Below, piece after piece: positions 7,115-19,805 of a stretch of 64,000 nucleotides of DNA (position 1 is the stretch's first letter; every line of letters begins with the position of its first letter). The DNA is taken from the NCBI GenBank assembly GCA_965229005.1, contig CBDDIP010000002.1, forward strand, positions 1,116,001-1,180,000, in the 5' to 3' direction. The translations under genes and the position numbers were made by a program. The notes beneath the pieces are model-generated. The model saw nothing but the letters and a program-made list of their open reading frames with translations. It did no database searches and was not told where the DNA came from. This stretch comes from CBDDIP01 sp965229005 (GTDB lineage: Bacteria > Actinomycetota > Acidimicrobiia > Acidimicrobiales > Ilumatobacteraceae).

Positions 7115-8776
7115 TCAACGGCGCAGCCGCTGCAGCCAGGCCTCAGCGTGCCGCAGCCGTGATCCCAGCTGCTGGTTGGTGGCGGCGCCGACCGACGCGA
7201 CGTTGGACAGCCGGTTCAGCTCGCGGTTGATCTGGGCGTGTCCCAGGCCCGTCAGGTCGACCAGCCGTCGAACGGCGTCCATGTTCCGATCGCGCAGGTC
7301 GGCCTTGACCTCGCCGATGCTGCGCGCCCCGCTGTAGACGTAGCCGACGTCGGTGGGGATGTCGGGCAGGTCGACGTCCAGCTCGGGGTCGTCGTTGCTG
7401 GCCGGCTCGTCGATCTCCGGCTCGTCGTCGAAGTGCGTCACCCCGGCCTCGGTGATCGCGTGGACCTGCATCCCGGTGGCGGTGGACGACAGCACGCTGA
7501 AGAGTGAGAGCTGCTCGGGCTCCAGGCCCAGCTCGCGCATGGCCTTGGCGATCTCGTCCGCCTCGGTCGGCTCGTCGTCGTCGATCACCGGAGGTCGCAG
7601 CACGTGCCGTCGGGCCTCGGCGATCTGGAACGCGTGGGTGCGCAGGCGAGGGTCGTCCGGCAGGAAGACGTACGCCTTCTGGCCGGCGATGCCGCGCTGC
7701 CAGCGCACGAACCGGCCGACGGCCTGGCGGAAGAACAGCTCGGTGCTGACGGTGGTGGCGTAGACGCCGACGCGCAGGCGGGGGATGTCGACGCCCTCGC
7801 TGACCATGCGCACGGCGACCAGCCACGGCCGGTCGCTGGTGGTGAAGTCGGCGATCTTGCGGGACGCGTCCGGGTCGTCGCTGACGACGATGTCGGCCGA
7901 GACCTGCCAGTGGCGGCGGATGAACCCGGCGATGTCGCGGGCGTGCTCCTGATCCATGGCGATGGCCAGGCCGCCGGCGTCGCGTTGCACGGAGCGGATC
8001 ATCTGCAGGCGTTCGTGCGCCTGGGTCATCACGCTCGGCAACCAGTCGCCGTCGAGGCTGAGCGCGGTGCGCAGACGCTGGGCCATGCCCATCCGATCGA
8101 GCTCGTCGTGGAAGTTGGCGGAGACGATGCTGCCGTCTGGGGCGCTCCACTCCATCACGCCGTCGAAGCGGGGGAAGTAGACGGGGCGCACGACGCCGCC
8201 GTCGCGCAGCGCGTCGGCGTAGCCGTAGGTGAAGTCGGGTTGAGCTTCGCCACCCTCAGCTGTCTCGGCGTACTCGACGAACGGGATGGCGGCGGTGTCG
8301 CTGCGGAACGGCGTGCCGCTGAGGCAGAGGCGGCGATGGGCCAGCTCGAAGGCGGTCTTGACGCTGTCGCCCCACGCCCGTTCGTCGCCGGCGTGGTGCA
8401 CCTCGTCGAGGATGACCACCGCATCGTTGGCGACGGCGCGCAACTTCTTCGCTGTGTCCGCGGTCGCGACCTGCTGGTAGGTGGTGACCAGGCCGTGCAC
8501 GTCGGGGGCGAGCCCGTCGGCGGGCGACCAGTTGGGGTCGAGCTCCAGGCCGAGCATGTGCGCAGCGCGAGCCCACTGCTGCTTGAGGTGGCTCGTCGGG
8601 GCGACGACGATCAACCGACGACGCTGCTGGGCCAGGCTCCAACGTGCGCAGGCCAGGGCAAACGTGGTCTTGCCCGCACCGGGCGTGGCGACCGCGAGGA
8701 AGTCCGGCCGCTCGCTGGCCGCGAACTTCTCGAACGCGTCCCGCTGCCACGGACGGAGGTGCACACGATCACTCAC
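7115..8776 (-). CDS. SF2 DEAD/DEAH-box helicase of unknown role
   Basis: 553 residues. Motif I is TPGAGKT (about 31-37), motif II DEVHH, motif III SGTPFR, and the C-terminal helicase domain carries VRMVSEGVDIPRL and the arginine-finger motif VGRFVRW. The C-terminal 150 residues are acidic and end in a helical domain (SIGEVKADLRDRNMDAVRRLV) without a recognised match. The core resembles type III restriction ResIII-like and phage-type helicases. No methyltransferase or nuclease gene adjoins it, so a restriction role is unsupported. It is a housekeeping-looking stand-alone gene, divergent from a small hypothetical gene. Confidence 0.85.
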   Translation of the reverse strand: MSDRVHLRPWQRDAFEKFAASERPDFLAVATPGAGKTTFALACARWSLAQQRRRLIVVAPTSHLKQQWARAAHMLGLELDPNWSPADGLAPDVHGLVTTYQQVATADTAKKLRAVANDAVVILDEVHHAGDERAWGDSVKTAFELAHRRLCLSGTPFRSDTAAIPFVEYAETAEGGEAQPDFTYGYADALRDGGVVRPVYFPRFDGVMEWSAPDGSIVSANFHDELDRMGMAQRLRTALSLDGDWLPSVMTQAHERLQMIRSVQRDAGGLAIAMDQEHARDIAGFIRRHWQVSADIVVSDDPDASRKIADFTTSDRPWLVAVRMVSEGVDIPRLRVGVYATTVSTELFFRQAVGRFVRWQRGIAGQKAYVFLPDDPRLRTHAFQIAEARRHVLRPPVIDDDEPTEADEIAKAMRELGLEPEQLSLFSVLSSTATGMQVHAITEAGVTHFDDEPEIDEPASNDDPELDVDLPDIPTDVGYVYSGARSIGEVKADLRDRNMDAVRRLVDLTGLGHAQINRELNRLSNVASVGAATNQQLGSRLRHAEAWLQRLRR

Positions 8777-8834
8777 AGGACCGTCGAGTCTGTCGGATCA
8801 CGAACGCACGCGCTCACCCTTCGGTCCCGTTGGC

Positions 8835-8883
8835 GTTCTCGGCGGGATTCTTCTCGGACTCCGAGAAGAATCCCGCCCAGAAC
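8835..8883. repeat. 49-bp near-perfect palindrome in a divergent promoter region
   Basis: An 18-bp perfect arm (8841-8858, beginning GGCGGGATTCTTC) is followed by one central base and its exact complement (8860-8877). Five further pairs (GTTCT/AGAAC) continue after one mismatch, giving 23 of 24 pairs. There is no U-tract. It lies between the starts of two divergent genes, where a terminator is not expected. It could extrude as a cruciform or bind a large dimeric or tetrameric protein. Confidence 0.7.
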
Positions 8884-8906
8884 CGCCGGTGCCTACGATC
8901 GGACCG

Positions 8907-9209
8907 GTGGCGGACCACTTTCGAGCAGCGATCACGACCTCCAGCCTGGGCAGGACCCCGCTCCTGCGTCGCGTGACGGTGACGCCGGAGACGATCGTCG
9001 TCCGACGGTTCGGTCAGGTCGTGACGCTCCGTCGTGACGAGATCCGACGAATCGCCGTCAGCCGTCGTCGTGTTCGGCCCCCACACCTCGTCGCAGTCGG
9101 CCCCGACGGCCGCCGAGTGGGACCGTTCATCAGTCCGCTCGTGTTCCGTCACGCGATCCGAGCCCTTCGGTCCAACGGCTGGACCATGGTCGACCGCCCG
9201 GATTCGTGA
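8907..9209 (+). CDS. Small hypothetical protein
   Basis: 100 residues from a GTG at 8907; the start is a guess based on the position of the promoter region and palindrome. The sequence is basic with alternating beta-type segments (RVTVTPETIVVRRFGQVVTL, then LVAVGPDGRRVGPF) and a short C-terminal helix. This recalls a small bacterial PH-like or barrel domain, but I do not recognise a family. No membrane segment is present. Codon use is like the neighbours. Confidence 0.6.
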   Translation: MADHFRAAITTSSLGRTPLLRRVTVTPETIVVRRFGQVVTLRRDEIRRIAVSRRRVRPPHLVAVGPDGRRVGPFISPLVFRHAIRALRSNGWTMVDRPDS

Positions 9210-9354
9210 CGCCGAGTGCAACTGGGCGGCCTCGTCGCCGGAGGGCGGTGACACGGCCGCCCAGAACGTCGGCGTGGATCGCAGCCCGCGGGGCTCGATC
9301 ACCCGGGCCGGGGTTCCGGACAGGGCTGTGACACCCCCGGCGTAGCCTTTCGTC

Positions 9355-13845
<4,491 letters not shown>

Positions 13846-13860
13846 CTCGCGTCAGTCGGG

Positions 13861-14841
13861 CTACGAACCGAGGCAGCCCGACAGGAACGCTTCGACCGGC
13901 GCAGCGACGACGGTGTCCGCGGCATCGCCGACCGCGGCGTTGACGTCCGCATGGGAGTAGCCGGAGGCGACGATGAGCGTCGCGGTGCCGCCAGCCGTGG
14001 TCAGCGCCGCAGCGAAGTCGGCCGCGAGCTGTCGTCGTCGCTCCGTGCCCCGGGTGACGATGAGCGCGTCGGCGACGGCGCCGCCTGCTTCGTCGAGCGC
14101 GACGATCGGCGATGCGTCGGCGAGCGTGGCCGGATCGGTGCCGAACGCCGCAGCGACCATCGCCGCGCTCGCCTCGCTCCCGTCCGACTTCGCGGCGAGG
14201 TCGTATCCCTCGGTGTCGAGCGACACGAGGCAGTCGATGTCGGCTCGATCATGGCCGACCTGCTGCATCAGCCGGCTGTTCGTGGCGACGATCGCCGCGA
14301 GCTGACCGCCGGCTGAATGGCCCATGACGGCGACATGGGTGGGATCGATCCCGAATTGAGCGGCGTGGTCGAGCGTGAAGGCGATCGCGGTGGCGACGTC
14401 GTCACCCGGATCGGGCCACATCACGTCGTTGCCGGGGGCGGTGAGCCGGTAGTTCACCGAGACCAGCACCCATCCGTTGCGCTCGGCGAGTGATCGTTTG
14501 AGCGCCAACTGGTTGGCCTTGTCTCCTCGCTGCCACCCGCCACCGTGGACCCAGAACAGCACCGGCCTCGGGGTGCAGCCATCGTCAGGTCGGAAGATGT
14601 CGTCGCTGAGCAGATCGGTCGCGACACCAGCAATGGAGCGGTAGGCGACCGTCTGCTCGCGCGGTGCGCACTCGACGTCACTCGTGACCGACGTGGCCGA
14701 CGTGGCCGACGTGGCCGACGTGGAGCCCGGCGCACTGGTGACGCTCGACGTGGTCGCATCCGTCGTCGCGTCGCTGGCACAACCAGCCACGGCGACCGCG
14801 AGACCGATCAGCGCCACCTCGAGCTTCCGCAACCGCTGCAT
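13861..14841 (-). CDS. Lipoprotein alpha/beta-hydrolase (esterase)
   Basis: 326 residues. A signal peptide ends in a lipobox (AVAGC, Cys21), followed by a low-complexity Thr/Ser/Ala linker encoded by about four copies of a 9-bp repeat (14693-14725). The catalytic domain shows the oxyanion-hole motif HGGGW, the nucleophile elbow GHSAGG and a late Asp/His pair (SGYSHADV). This is the BD-FAE/carboxylesterase type, anchored outside the membrane, substrate unknown. It is convergent with lhr, only 15 bp from its stop. The 9-bp repeat may vary between strains. Confidence 0.85.
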   Translation of the reverse strand: MQRLRKLEVALIGLAVAVAGCASDATTDATTSSVTSAPGSTSATSATSATSVTSDVECAPREQTVAYRSIAGVATDLLSDDIFRPDDGCTPRPVLFWVHGGGWQRGDKANQLALKRSLAERNGWVLVSVNYRLTAPGNDVMWPDPGDDVATAIAFTLDHAAQFGIDPTHVAVMGHSAGGQLAAIVATNSRLMQQVGHDRADIDCLVSLDTEGYDLAAKSDGSEASAAMVAAAFGTDPATLADASPIVALDEAGGAVADALIVTRGTERRRQLAADFAAALTTAGGTATLIVASGYSHADVNAAVGDAADTVVAAPVEAFLSGCLGS

Positions 14842-14895
14842 GGACCCACCCTCGCGCCGGAATGTGAGCGATTCGTGACGTCCGGTCGATGATCG

Positions 14896-15504
14896 TCACC
14901 GAGACGCGTCGCGTGCCCGGACGACGAAGGCGCGCATGGCGGCGCTGGAGCCGGGGCGGAACTGGGCCTGCGCGCGGCGCGCCAAGGGCAGGCCGATCCA
15001 GATGAACCAGCGACCCGGGCGGGAGATGGCGAACAACTCGTAGGTCACTTCGCCGGTGGTGCCGTCGAGCTTGACGAGGAAGCGCTCCTCGCCGCGCTCG
15101 GCGTGCGCACGCAGCGTGCCGTAGTCGAACCCGAAGCGACGGGTGCCGTCGGCGTCCTCCTCGTCGATCACGGCGATGATGCGACAGCAGTAGCTCCACC
15201 ACACGCCCAGCTGACGAGCGCTGTAGCCCACCGTCTCGCCGGCTCGCAGCGCGGCGAGCGGGATCGCCGGACGGGTCCACGGTTCTCGAAACATGTCCCA
15301 GTTGCGCATCGCGTCACATGCCGCGGCGAAGTCGGCCTCGCCGTGCCCGATCACCTCGCGATGGCGATCGATGAACCACCGGCGGAGCGTCGCCTCGCGC
15401 TGCAGCAGCCCGGTCTCGTAGTTGAACGGCACGGTCCGCATCCGCTCGACCAGCGCGGCGAGTGCCTCGTCCGTGGGTCTCCGCAACGTCAGCATCGGCG
15501 CCAT
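14896..15504 (-). CDS. DUF1990-family protein
   Basis: 202 residues from ATG 15504; a second Met lies three codons in. Features typical of DUF1990 are the N-terminal YETGLLQ, the GxxxFxxA segment in HGEADFAAACDAMRNWDMF, LRAGETVGYSARQLGVWWSYCCRI and a C-terminal GRWFIWIGLPLARRAQAQFRPGS. Family members are small, often actinobacterial or plant proteins with no proven biochemical role. There is no signal peptide. It is separated by a 54-bp gap from the esterase start and probably transcribed alone. Confidence 0.8.
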   Translation of the reverse strand: MAPMLTLRRPTDEALAALVERMRTVPFNYETGLLQREATLRRWFIDRHREVIGHGEADFAAACDAMRNWDMFREPWTRPAIPLAALRAGETVGYSARQLGVWWSYCCRIIAVIDEEDADGTRRFGFDYGTLRAHAERGEERFLVKLDGTTGEVTYELFAISRPGRWFIWIGLPLARRAQAQFRPGSSAAMRAFVVRARDASR

Positions 15505-15640
15505 CGTGACAGGGCCTCGCACGTCTCGGAACATCGACCGACGCTCTCCGTCAGCATCGTTCCCGAGACGCGATCTGCGCGGCAGGCAAGCGCAGCGTGA
15601 CGAGTGGAGTTCGGGTGAGCGAGCGCAGCGAGCGCGAGAG

Positions 15641-16225
15641 TTACGGTCGGTGGACGGCGCGGAGGCCGGCCCAGGCGAGGTCGGCCACCTGGCGGCCGAG
15701 GGTCTCGGGATCGAACGACTCGCCGCGCTCCACGAGGTGACGGCTGACGCCTTCGGCCAGGCCGACCAGTCCGTGGGCCAGGGTGCGGCGGTGCTCGGCA
15801 TCGATGTCGATGTTGATCAGCGGGGCGATGGCGTTGGCAGCTTCGGCGGTGATCCGCCGGATGGCGATCACGGACTCCTCGTCGCGACTGGCCCGCGAGC
15901 CGAACAGCAACAGGAACGCGTCGTGGTCGTCGTTGACCCACTGGAAGTAGGCGCCGAAGCCGAGCTCGGTCTGCGCTCGCCCCGTGGTGGCGCCGGCGGT
16001 CGCCTTGGCGATGGCGGTGAGCAGCCGGTTGCCGACCTCGCTGAGCAGGGCGAGGTAGAGGTCCTGCTTGGAGTCGAAGTGCTGGTAGAGCACCGGCTTG
16101 GTGACGCCGGCGGCATCGGCCACGTCGTTCATCGACGTGCTGTGGAAGCCGTTGCGGGCGAAGACCTGGACGGCGACGTCGAGGATCTGCTCGCGACGGG
16201 CCTGGGCGGGGAGGCGAATGCTCAT
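15641..16225 (-). CDS. TetR-family transcriptional regulator
   Basis: 194 residues. The N-terminal HTH covers about 10-55 (REQILDVAVQVFARNGFHST, MNDVADAAGVTKPVLYQHFDSK) and the rest is a helical ligand-binding domain. A GTTAC-N6-GTAAC palindrome sits 5 bp in front of the start codon, so autorepression is likely. The neighbour upstream on the same strand is a small membrane protein gene, the one downstream DUF1990; neither gives the ligand away. The 136 bp after its stop contain no gene. Confidence 0.9.
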   Translation of the reverse strand: MSIRLPAQARREQILDVAVQVFARNGFHSTSMNDVADAAGVTKPVLYQHFDSKQDLYLALLSEVGNRLLTAIAKATAGATTGRAQTELGFGAYFQWVNDDHDAFLLLFGSRASRDEESVIAIRRITAEAANAIAPLINIDIDAEHRRTLAHGLVGLAEGVSRHLVERGESFDPETLGRQVADLAWAGLRAVHRP

Positions 16226-16229
16226 AGCA

Positions 16230-16245
16230 GTTACCGGAGAGTAAC
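16230..16245. promoter_or_regulatory. Candidate TetR operator GTTACCGGAGAGTAAC
   Basis: A 16-bp dyad, GTTAC-N6-GTAAC, immediately upstream of the TetR start codon and 39 bp below the stop of the next gene. Position and symmetry fit autoregulation of the adjacent regulator. Confidence 0.6.
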
Positions 16246-16283
16246 GGGTCGGGTCAAGCGGCCGAAAAGCAGCCGCACAGCAC

Positions 16284-16574
16284 TCACAGACCGCGCTCTC
16301 GGTCCTCCCGTTCGGCGGCCTTGACGGCGTAGCCGAGGACGATCGCCGGAGCGAGGAGCACGGAGCCGACGACCATCGCCGTGATCACGATCGCCGACAC
16401 GGCGCCGTTGAACCCGAAGGCGAAGCCGAGCACGAACGTGGCGATCGCCAGGGCGAAGCACAGGTACCCGATGCGGTTGGCCAGCAGCGTGTACTTGGCC
16501 ACCTGCGCCCGGCGAACGCGAACCGGATCCGGTGCGCCGGTGGCGGAGGTGGGGCGGATGGGCGGCGAAGTCAC
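16284..16574 (-). CDS. Small two-helix membrane protein
   Basis: 96 residues from a GTG. A short polar N-terminus with PVRVRRAQVAKYT is followed by two hydrophobic helices (about 34-58 and 60-84) and a charged C-terminal tail (KAAEREDRER). I do not recognise a family. It is divergent from the ccm operon across the 53-bp repeat array, so both promoters must lie in or beside that array. Confidence 0.7.
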   Translation of the reverse strand: MTSPPIRPTSATGAPDPVRVRRAQVAKYTLLANRIGYLCFALAIATFVLGFAFGFNGAVSAIVITAMVVGSVLLAPAIVLGYAVKAAEREDRERGL

Positions 16575-16614
16575 GGCGCGAGCACGCTACCGGCGCGTGC
16601 CAGCGGCCCGACCG

Positions 16615-16980
16615 ACGTGGAGGGTTTGGCGCGCACCCGGGTGGGCTCGGGACCCTCCACCGTCGAGACGCGGAGGGTTTGGCGCGCACCCGGGTGGGCT
16701 CGGGACCCTCCACCGTCGAGACGCGGAGGGTTTGGCGCGCACCCGGGTGGGCTCGAGACCCTCCACCCTCGAAACGCGGAGGGTTTGGCGCGCACCCGGG
16801 TGGGCTCGAGACCCTCCACCGTCGAGACGCGGAGGGTTTGGCGCGCGCCCGGGTGGGCTGGGGACCCTCCACCGTCGAGACGCGGAGGGTTTGGCGCGCG
16901 CCCGGGTGGGCTCGAGACCCTCCACACGTTGCCTGTGGAGGCTTTGGCGCGCACCCGGGTGGGCGTGGAACCCTCCACCC
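16615..16980. repeat. Seven tandem 53-bp palindromic units
   Basis: The motif AGGGTTTGGCGCGC recurs at 16621, 16674, 16727, 16780, 16833 and 16886, and as AGGCTTTGGCGCGC at 16939, exactly 53 bp apart each time. Every unit has outer arms GGAGGGT and ACCCTCC, a central CACCCGGGTG palindrome (CGCCCGGGTG in units 5 and 6) and, up to unit 5, a linker close to ACCGTCGAGACGC. Units 6 and 7 have diverged linkers. The array fills the 450-bp region between a divergent membrane-protein gene and ccmA. Since 53 is not a multiple of three, the open frames across it are not genes. There are no spacers, so it is not a CRISPR. Confidence 0.95.
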
Positions 16981-17025
16981 CGCACCCGCCTGCGTGCGGC
17001 GCCGCCGGTAGCGTTGCCACGTCCT

Positions 17026-17715
17026 ATGGAGCCGTCGGCGAAGCCCCCCGTTCCGGATGCGCCGGACGACGCCGACGTGGTCGTGCACCTGGTCGACGCG
17101 GTGGCGGTGCTCGGCAGCTTCCCGGCGCTGGCGGGGGCCAACCTCACCGTCGAACGAGGTGAGATCGTCCTGCTGCGCGGGCCGAACGGCGCCGGCAAGA
17201 CCAGCCTGCTGCGGCTGTGCGCGGGGCTGCTGCCGATCGAACGCGGCGAGGGGACGGTCCTCGGCTGCGATCTGCGCACGCAGCGGGCGGACATCCGCCG
17301 GCGGGTCGGCCTGCTCGGGCACAGCAACGGCCTCTACGGCGAGCTGACCGTGCGTGAGAACGTGCGCTTCTGGGGCGAGACAGCAGGCGCGTCGAAGGAC
17401 GAGATCGCGTCCTCGCTGGAACGGCTCGGCCTTGCCGGACGACTTGCCGACGTGTTGGTGCAGCGCCTGTCCGCCGGACAGAAGCGGCGCACCGCACTCG
17501 CATGCATGGTGGCCCGCCGGGCTCAGCTGTGGCTGCTCGACGAACCCCACGCCGGCCTCGACGCCGCAGGACGCGATGACCTCGACGCAACCTTGCGCGC
17601 AGCGGCGGCTGCGGGCGCGACCGTGATCGTCGCCAGCCACGAGCTGGAACGAGCGGGCGCACTCGCCACCCGGACGATCGACGTCATCGGCGGCACCGCC
17701 GGAGCCAGCGAGTGA
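17026..17715 (+). CDS. ccmA: Cytochrome c maturation ABC transporter, ATPase CcmA
   Basis: 229 residues. Walker A GPNGAGKTS at about residue 56-64, the ABC signature is RLSAGQKRR, Walker B LWLLDEPHAGLD and the H-loop VASHE. CcmA hydrolyses ATP at the inner face of the membrane to release holo-CcmE from the CcmBC complex. It is the first gene of the ccm operon; its stop overlaps the ccmB GTG as GTGA. The start chosen is the ATG just after the 53-bp array, and the frame upstream of it is only repeat sequence. Confidence 0.93.
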   Translation: MEPSAKPPVPDAPDDADVVVHLVDAVAVLGSFPALAGANLTVERGEIVLLRGPNGAGKTSLLRLCAGLLPIERGEGTVLGCDLRTQRADIRRRVGLLGHSNGLYGELTVRENVRFWGETAGASKDEIASSLERLGLAGRLADVLVQRLSAGQKRRTALACMVARRAQLWLLDEPHAGLDAAGRDDLDATLRAAAAAGATVIVASHELERAGALATRTIDVIGGTAGASE

Positions 17716-18398
17716 AGGCGACGTGGCTCCTCGCCCGACGCGTGGCGGGGAAGGACCTTCGTGTCGAGCTGCACAGCCGCGTCCTGCTCAACCAGGTCGT
17801 GCCGTTCGCGGCGATCGTGATGGTGCTGTTCGCGTTCGCCATCGACAACGACAACGTCCTGCGCACGGTCGCCCCCGGCCTGGTGTGGCTCGGCACCACC
17901 TTCAGCCTGCTCGTCGTGGTGCAGCGCAGCTTCGCCGTCGAAGCAGCCGACGGCGCGCTCGATGCGCTGCTGGTCGCCGGCGTGCGACCAACCGGGATCT
18001 TCCTCGGCAAGGCCATCGCGCTCGCCATCCAGCTGTTCGTGTTGGAGCTCGTGCTCGTCGGGCTCGCCGTGGTGCTCTACGCCAGCGACGTCCCCGCCGC
18101 CGGGCTGCCGCTGCTGCTGGTCACCCTGGTGGCCGCGACCACCGGACTGGCCTTCGTCGGTACGCTCTACGGCGGTCTCGCCACCGGGGCCCGAGGACGG
18201 GAGACGTTGCTCCCACTGCTCCTGCTCCCGGTGGTCGCGCCCGTCCTCATCGGTGCAACCCGAGCAACTGAAGCCGCGCTCGGCACCGGCGATGTCTCCG
18301 TCCACGAAGGTTGGCCCTGGCTGGGCTTGCTCGTTGTGTTTGGTGCATTGTTCGGTGTCGTGGGAACGTTGGCCTTCGGCCCGCTCATCGAGGAGTAG
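17712..18398 (+). CDS. ccmB: Cytochrome c maturation permease CcmB
   Basis: 228 residues with about six hydrophobic helices, normal for CcmB, and the conserved start pattern ARRVAGKDLRVELHSR. A family block RSFAVEAADGALDALLVAG follows. It is the membrane partner of CcmA in the CcmABCD complex that handles haem-CcmE. GTG start overlapping ccmA by four bases indicates translational coupling. Confidence 0.92.
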   Translation: MKATWLLARRVAGKDLRVELHSRVLLNQVVPFAAIVMVLFAFAIDNDNVLRTVAPGLVWLGTTFSLLVVVQRSFAVEAADGALDALLVAGVRPTGIFLGKAIALAIQLFVLELVLVGLAVVLYASDVPAAGLPLLLVTLVAATTGLAFVGTLYGGLATGARGRETLLPLLLLPVVAPVLIGATRATEAALGTGDVSVHEGWPWLGLLVVFGALFGVVGTLAFGPLIEE

Positions 18399-18403
18399 AG
18401 CCC

Positions 18404-19189
18404 ATGTCAGACAATCCTGGTGCTGAGAGCCCGAGCGCGATGCGCCGAGCCACCGGCACGCCCTTCACCCGCTCCCTCGGCATCGCTGCCCTGATCGGCG
18501 TGGTCTGGCTGGTCGTCTTCGGCCTGCTGATCTCACCGGACGATCGGGTGCAGAAGGAGGGCGTGAGGATCATGTACATCCACGTGCCCGGCGCGTGGCT
18601 GGCCTACCTCGCCTTCGGAGTCACCGGCATCAGCAGCCTGGCCTACCTGTGGCCGAAGACCCGCTCGCTGACGTGGGATCGCATCGCCGGCGCCAGCGCC
18701 GAGGTCGGTGTGCTCTTCATGGGCATCGCACTGGTCACCGGCAGCCTGTGGGGTCGCATCTCGTGGGGTGTGTTCTGGACGTGGGACTCGCGCCTCACCA
18801 CCACCGCCTTCCTCTTCGTCACCTACGTCGGCTACCTCGCCGTGCGCGGCCTCGGTGGCAGCCACCAGCAGCGGGCCAAGCGCAGCGCGCTGATCGCCTC
18901 GCTGGCCATGTTGGAGATCCCGCTCGTGCACTTCAGCGTGCGCTGGTGGAGGCCGCTGCACCAGCAGGAGAGCGTGGCCAAGGGCAAGCTCGACGGATTG
19001 ATGCTGTTCAGCCTGTTCGTCGGCATCGTCGCGTTCACGCTGATGTACGTGTGGATGGTGCTGCACCGTCAGCGCGTGCTGGCGATGAACGACGCGCTCG
19101 ACGATCAAGGCCTCGAGCATGCACTCGCCGAACGTCGTGAAGAAGGCCGTGTGCCGCAGGCAGTTGCTCAGGAAGCGGGTGCGTCGTGA
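18404..19189 (+). CDS. ccmC: Haem-handling membrane protein CcmC
   Basis: 261 residues with six predicted membrane helices. The tryptophan-rich periplasmic haem-binding segment is present (SWGVFWTWDSRLTT), and the two flanking histidines are in IMYIHVPGAW and PLVHFSVRWW. CcmC attaches haem to CcmE at the outer face of the cytoplasmic membrane. The ATG lies 5 bp after the ccmB stop, and the stop overlaps the ccmD start as GTGA. Confidence 0.93.
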   Translation: MSDNPGAESPSAMRRATGTPFTRSLGIAALIGVVWLVVFGLLISPDDRVQKEGVRIMYIHVPGAWLAYLAFGVTGISSLAYLWPKTRSLTWDRIAGASAEVGVLFMGIALVTGSLWGRISWGVFWTWDSRLTTTAFLFVTYVGYLAVRGLGGSHQQRAKRSALIASLAMLEIPLVHFSVRWWRPLHQQESVAKGKLDGLMLFSLFVGIVAFTLMYVWMVLHRQRVLAMNDALDDQGLEHALAERREEGRVPQAVAQEAGAS

Positions 19190-19320
19190 ACAACGCCGGG
19201 TTCGTCATCGGTAGCTACGTCGTCACGCTCGGCGGCATCGCCGCCTACGTCTGGTACGTGCTCTCGCGGGGACGTCACGCGGCGAAGCGCTTGCCGCCAG
19301 AGGATCGCCCGTGGACCTGA
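19186..19320 (+). CDS. ccmD: CcmD-like single-helix protein
   Basis: 44 residues, easily missed. GTG at 19186 overlaps the ccmC stop; the TGA at 19318-19320 lies inside the start of ccmE. The protein is one membrane helix (FVIGSYVVTLGGIAAYVWYV) followed by a basic tail (SRGRHAAKRLPP). This size and layout, in the slot between ccmC and ccmE, is that of CcmD, which helps release holo-CcmE from CcmABC. The call rests on position and topology since CcmD sequences are poorly conserved. Confidence 0.8.
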   Translation: MNNAGFVIGSYVVTLGGIAAYVWYVLSRGRHAAKRLPPEDRPWT

Positions 19321-19805
19321 GCCCGCGCGACGTCGCCGACGTCGCAGCGCCCAAGCGCAAGAAGCCGTGGCCGGCGCTGGCCGTGCTCGCCCTGGCGCTC
19401 GTCGCCGGCGGCGTCGTGGTCACCAAGTTCCTCACGTCGGCCATCGACTACTACTGCAACGTCGACGAGGTCGGGGTGAAGGACGGCTGCGAGACCGGTC
19501 GCCGGTTGCGCATCCAGGGCATCGTCGAGGAGGGCTCCGTCCAACAGGACGGCGCCGTCGTCACGTTCACGATCGGGTTCAACGGCGTCGAGATGCCGGT
19601 GCGCTACGAGGGCGAGCCGGGCGGCCTGTTCCAGGAGTGCATCCCGGTGGTCGTGCACGGCAAGTTGTCGAAGGCGGTCGCCGATGGCGGCGTGTTCAAC
19701 GGTGATCAGGTGGAAGTGAAGCACTCCAACGAGTACGAAGCCGAGAACAAGGACCGCATCGACGATGCGGCATCGGAGTCGGCGGCATGCAAGCAGCCAG
19801 CCTGA
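19311..19805 (+). CDS. ccmE: Periplasmic haem chaperone CcmE
   Basis: 164 residues: a basic N-terminus, one membrane helix (about 21-43) and an OB-fold outside. The haem-attachment motif HxxxY is KHSNEY with His138 and Tyr142, so it is the His-type rather than the Cys-type found in some archaeal and delta-proteobacterial CcmE. Unusual are Cys49 and Cys60 just after the membrane helix (YYCNVDEV to KDGC) and Cys110. GTG start overlaps ccmD by 10 bp; the 3' end overlaps ccmF by 19 bp. Confidence 0.9.
   Translation: MDLSPRDVADVAAPKRKKPWPALAVLALALVAGGVVVTKFLTSAIDYYCNVDEVGVKDGCETGRRLRIQGIVEEGSVQQDGAVVTFTIGFNGVEMPVRYEGEPGGLFQECIPVVVHGKLSKAVADGGVFNGDQVEVKHSNEYEAENKDRIDDAASESAACKQPA

Noticed and set aside
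7115..8776. Type III restriction subunit or phage-defence helicase
   Set aside because: The helicase core is similar, but no methyltransferase, nuclease or other defence gene adjoins, and the neighbours are housekeeping genes.
16615..16980. CRISPR array
   Set aside because: The units abut directly with near-identical linkers, there are no unique spacers, and no cas genes are nearby.
16532..17327. Repetitive proteins (GFGAHPGG and RVWRAPGWARD types) readable on both strands across the 53-bp array
   Set aside because: The unit length is not a multiple of three, so all frames cycle through the same peptides; no ribosome-binding site or conserved start is seen.
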